A stretch of 54,657 bases of DNA. Origin: CAYJDR01 sp964368965 (GTDB lineage Bacteria; Chrysiogenota; Deferribacteres; Deferribacterales; Mucispirillaceae). The stretch is taken from assembly GCA_964368965.1 (NCBI GenBank), contig CAYJDR010000012.1, positions 1-54,657 of the forward strand, given 5' to 3'. Position 1 is the stretch's first letter, and each line of letters begins with the position of its first letter. This document shows, piece after piece, positions 53,607-54,657 of the stretch. Position numbers and translations under genes: made by a program. The notes beneath the pieces were generated by a model. The model did no database searches, was not told the DNA's origin, and worked only from the letters and a program-made list of their open reading frames with translations.

Positions 53607-54354
53607 GGCTATCTCCTTTTTTTGCACCAATATTAGCAGATACACCTGCAACAACTAATGTTGCAGCGGCGACACCAAGCACAGCTTTACCTGTATCTTT
53701 AATAACTTTATCAGCAACAATTAATGACGGCTCTTTATATGCAGGCGGGAGGGTATCTGTCGGCATTCCTTCAGGTATAACATAGTACATGTTCGTTCCT
53801 TCGATTTTTTTTGCATTATGTTTTTTGATATAACCAGAAATTTCACTATTTGGATCATTTACATCGCCAAAAATACGCGCCTTTCCTGGGCAATGCATTG
53901 AGCACATTGGTTGCATTCCATTTGAGGTACGCGGAGCACAAAAAGTACATTTTTCAACAATATCACAACGTCCCTCATCCTCTTCCTCATATGGTGCAAC
54001 ATATCCATCAAAGTATTGCGTGTACTCTTTTACCAAATGGCGCTCCGCGTAAGGGCATGCCGAAACACAATATCCACAACCAATACATAAATCATAGTTG
54101 ACTAACACTTCACCTGTTACAGCTTTATAAGTAGCGCCAGCAGGACAGACTTTAACACATGCTGGGCTTTCACAATGGTTACACATCGTTAACATATACC
54201 GACGTTTTGCATTTGGATACTCATCCCACTCAACAGCTTTAACAGCATTATAGTTTACGCCTGGACGTGTTACATTAGCAAGCTTACATGACACAATACA
54301 GGCATAGCAGCCGATACAGCGACTCAAATCAAGAACCATAGCATTCTTTTTCAT
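53590..54354 (-). CDS. 4Fe-4S ferredoxin subunit with C-terminal membrane anchor
   Basis: 254 residues. Cysteine clusters CIGCYACIVSC (about 13-23), CNHCESPACVKVC (about 58-70), CIGCGYCVSAC (about 90-100) and KCTFCAP…MCSMHC (about 136-155) provide four 4Fe-4S clusters, as in DmsB/PhsB/FdnH. A C-terminal helix (AVLGVAAATLVVAGVSANIG, about 224-243) anchors it, as in FdnH/HybA. First gene of the operon; AAGGAGGAG precedes its ATG. It wires the periplasmic Mo subunit to the cytochrome b. Confidence 0.92.
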   Translation of the reverse strand: MKKNAMVLDLSRCIGCYACIVSCKLANVTRPGVNYNAVKAVEWDEYPNAKRRYMLTMCNHCESPACVKVCPAGATYKAVTGEVLVNYDLCIGCGYCVSACPYAERHLVKEYTQYFDGYVAPYEEEDEGRCDIVEKCTFCAPRTSNGMQPMCSMHCPGKARIFGDVNDPNSEISGYIKKHNAKKIEGTNMYYVIPEGMPTDTLPPAYKEPSLIVADKVIKDTGKAVLGVAAATLVVAGVSANIGAKKGDSHDDEK

Positions 54355-54405
54355 ACTCTCCTCCTTTATCTTGTCATATTAAACTAGTGAACTATGACAA
54401 TAAGC

Positions 54406-54435
54406 TATATAATCATACTACACTATGATTGTCAA
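54406..54435 (-). promoter_or_regulatory. Promoter of the molybdoenzyme operon with palindrome in the spacer
   Basis: Minus-strand TTGACA (54435-54430), an 18-nt spacer, TATATA (54411-54406), 52 nt before the FeS-subunit ATG. The spacer region is a perfect inverted repeat, AATCATActacacTATGATT (54411-54430), so a dimeric regulator bound there would block or remodel the promoter. A related ATTGTCATAG (minus strand, about 54401-54392) lies downstream of the -10. Confidence 0.6.
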
Positions 54436-54583
54436 TATATTTTTCATAAAAAAATTACATTGTTATAAAAATAACAAATACTAACTCTCTAAAACTATTA
54501 ATTTTAAACGGAAAAATATTGCATAAAAGCTAGCTTAGCTCTACAAAAATTGCATATTGTATTTTAAATAATGATGATTGGTG

Positions 54584-54657
54584 TTATGAATATTTATTTT
54601 TTAGGCGTTCAAGCACTTCAATATCAGCAGCACAGAACTCATAATCGTCTATTTCTG
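54584..54657 (-). CDS. 3' end of an unidentified gene, cut by the window edge
   Basis: Minus-strand frame open from the edge to a TAA at 54584-54586, giving 23 codons that end DYEFCAADIEVLERLKNKYS. The acidic/Leu pattern looks like a real protein tail, and the following ~150 nt are non-coding AT-rich sequence up to the molybdoenzyme promoter. Too short to identify. Confidence 0.45.
   Translation of the reverse strand, partial: EIDDYEFCAADIEVLERLKNKYS

Overview
The window is about 54.7 kb of gene-dense, AT-rich bacterial chromosome with short intergenic gaps and many ATGA or TAATG stop/start overlaps. I see no tRNA or rRNA gene, CRISPR array, transposase, integrase or prophage block. The gene content points to a diderm (Gram-negative-type) anaerobe or microaerobe: an ECF sigma-E envelope-stress operon with HtrA, an outer-membrane beta-barrel, MltB, FtsEX with an EnvC-like protein, a Tat-exported molybdoenzyme complex, a likely sigma-54 promoter, and GH57-based glycogen metabolism. 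A low-GC member of Deferribacterota (for example a Mucispirillum relative) is my best guess. It rests on gene content only and is not proven.

Layout. 1-3.2 kb: two tandem paralogous membrane proteins of unknown function, followed by a short region with unexplained RNA-like structure. 3.2-8.7 kb, minus strand: azlCD, the rpoE/anti-sigma/rseB/htrA operon, and an EamA exporter. 8.8-21.8 kb, mixed strands: purF with an OM beta-barrel, an orphan RsbW-like ATPase, mazG, ygiQ, a YgjP-type metallopeptidase, a small His/Met-rich secreted protein behind a sigma-54-type promoter and an operator array, an NCS2 permease, a short ComEC, trmO, alkA and a SUKH protein. 21.8-30.1 kb, minus strand: two tandem hexapeptide acetyltransferases, then dusB, tsaD, a divergent polysaccharide deacetylase, ctpA, envC, ftsX and ftsE, which read in the order ftsE to dusB as a cell-division and peptidoglycan operon. 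30.1-33 kb: a long AT-rich leader before an XRE/S24-like repressor, and a ferredoxin/ASKHA protein that looks like a decayed RACo relative.

33-44.5 kb, minus strand: a seven-gene alpha-glucan operon, in transcription order a ManC-like nucleotidyltransferase/mutase fusion, GH57 amylase, GH57 4-alpha-glucanotransferase, GalT-like enzyme, GT5 glucan synthase, DUF4912 protein and GH57 branching enzyme. Together they could make an NDP-sugar, polymerise it, branch the polymer and trim it. No glgC, glgB (GH13) or glgP is present in the window. 44.6-49 kb: a single-domain response regulator, rpe, mltB, a TenI-like protein, an MFS transporter and a 62-residue membrane protein. 49.2-54.4 kb, minus strand: a GntR/slipin pair and a three-gene molybdoenzyme operon (FeS, cytochrome b, Tat-exported Mo subunit) whose promoter carries a palindrome between -35 and -10. 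A 23-codon gene fragment runs off the right edge.

The items I would look at first are the sigma-54/TGCACA-array control of the His/Met-rich secreted protein, the RACo-like protein with a degenerate ASKHA domain, the glucan operon with its altered GT5 donor loop and inactive mutase domain, and the structured region at 2991-3160. All functional calls come from reading motifs by eye; no database search was run.
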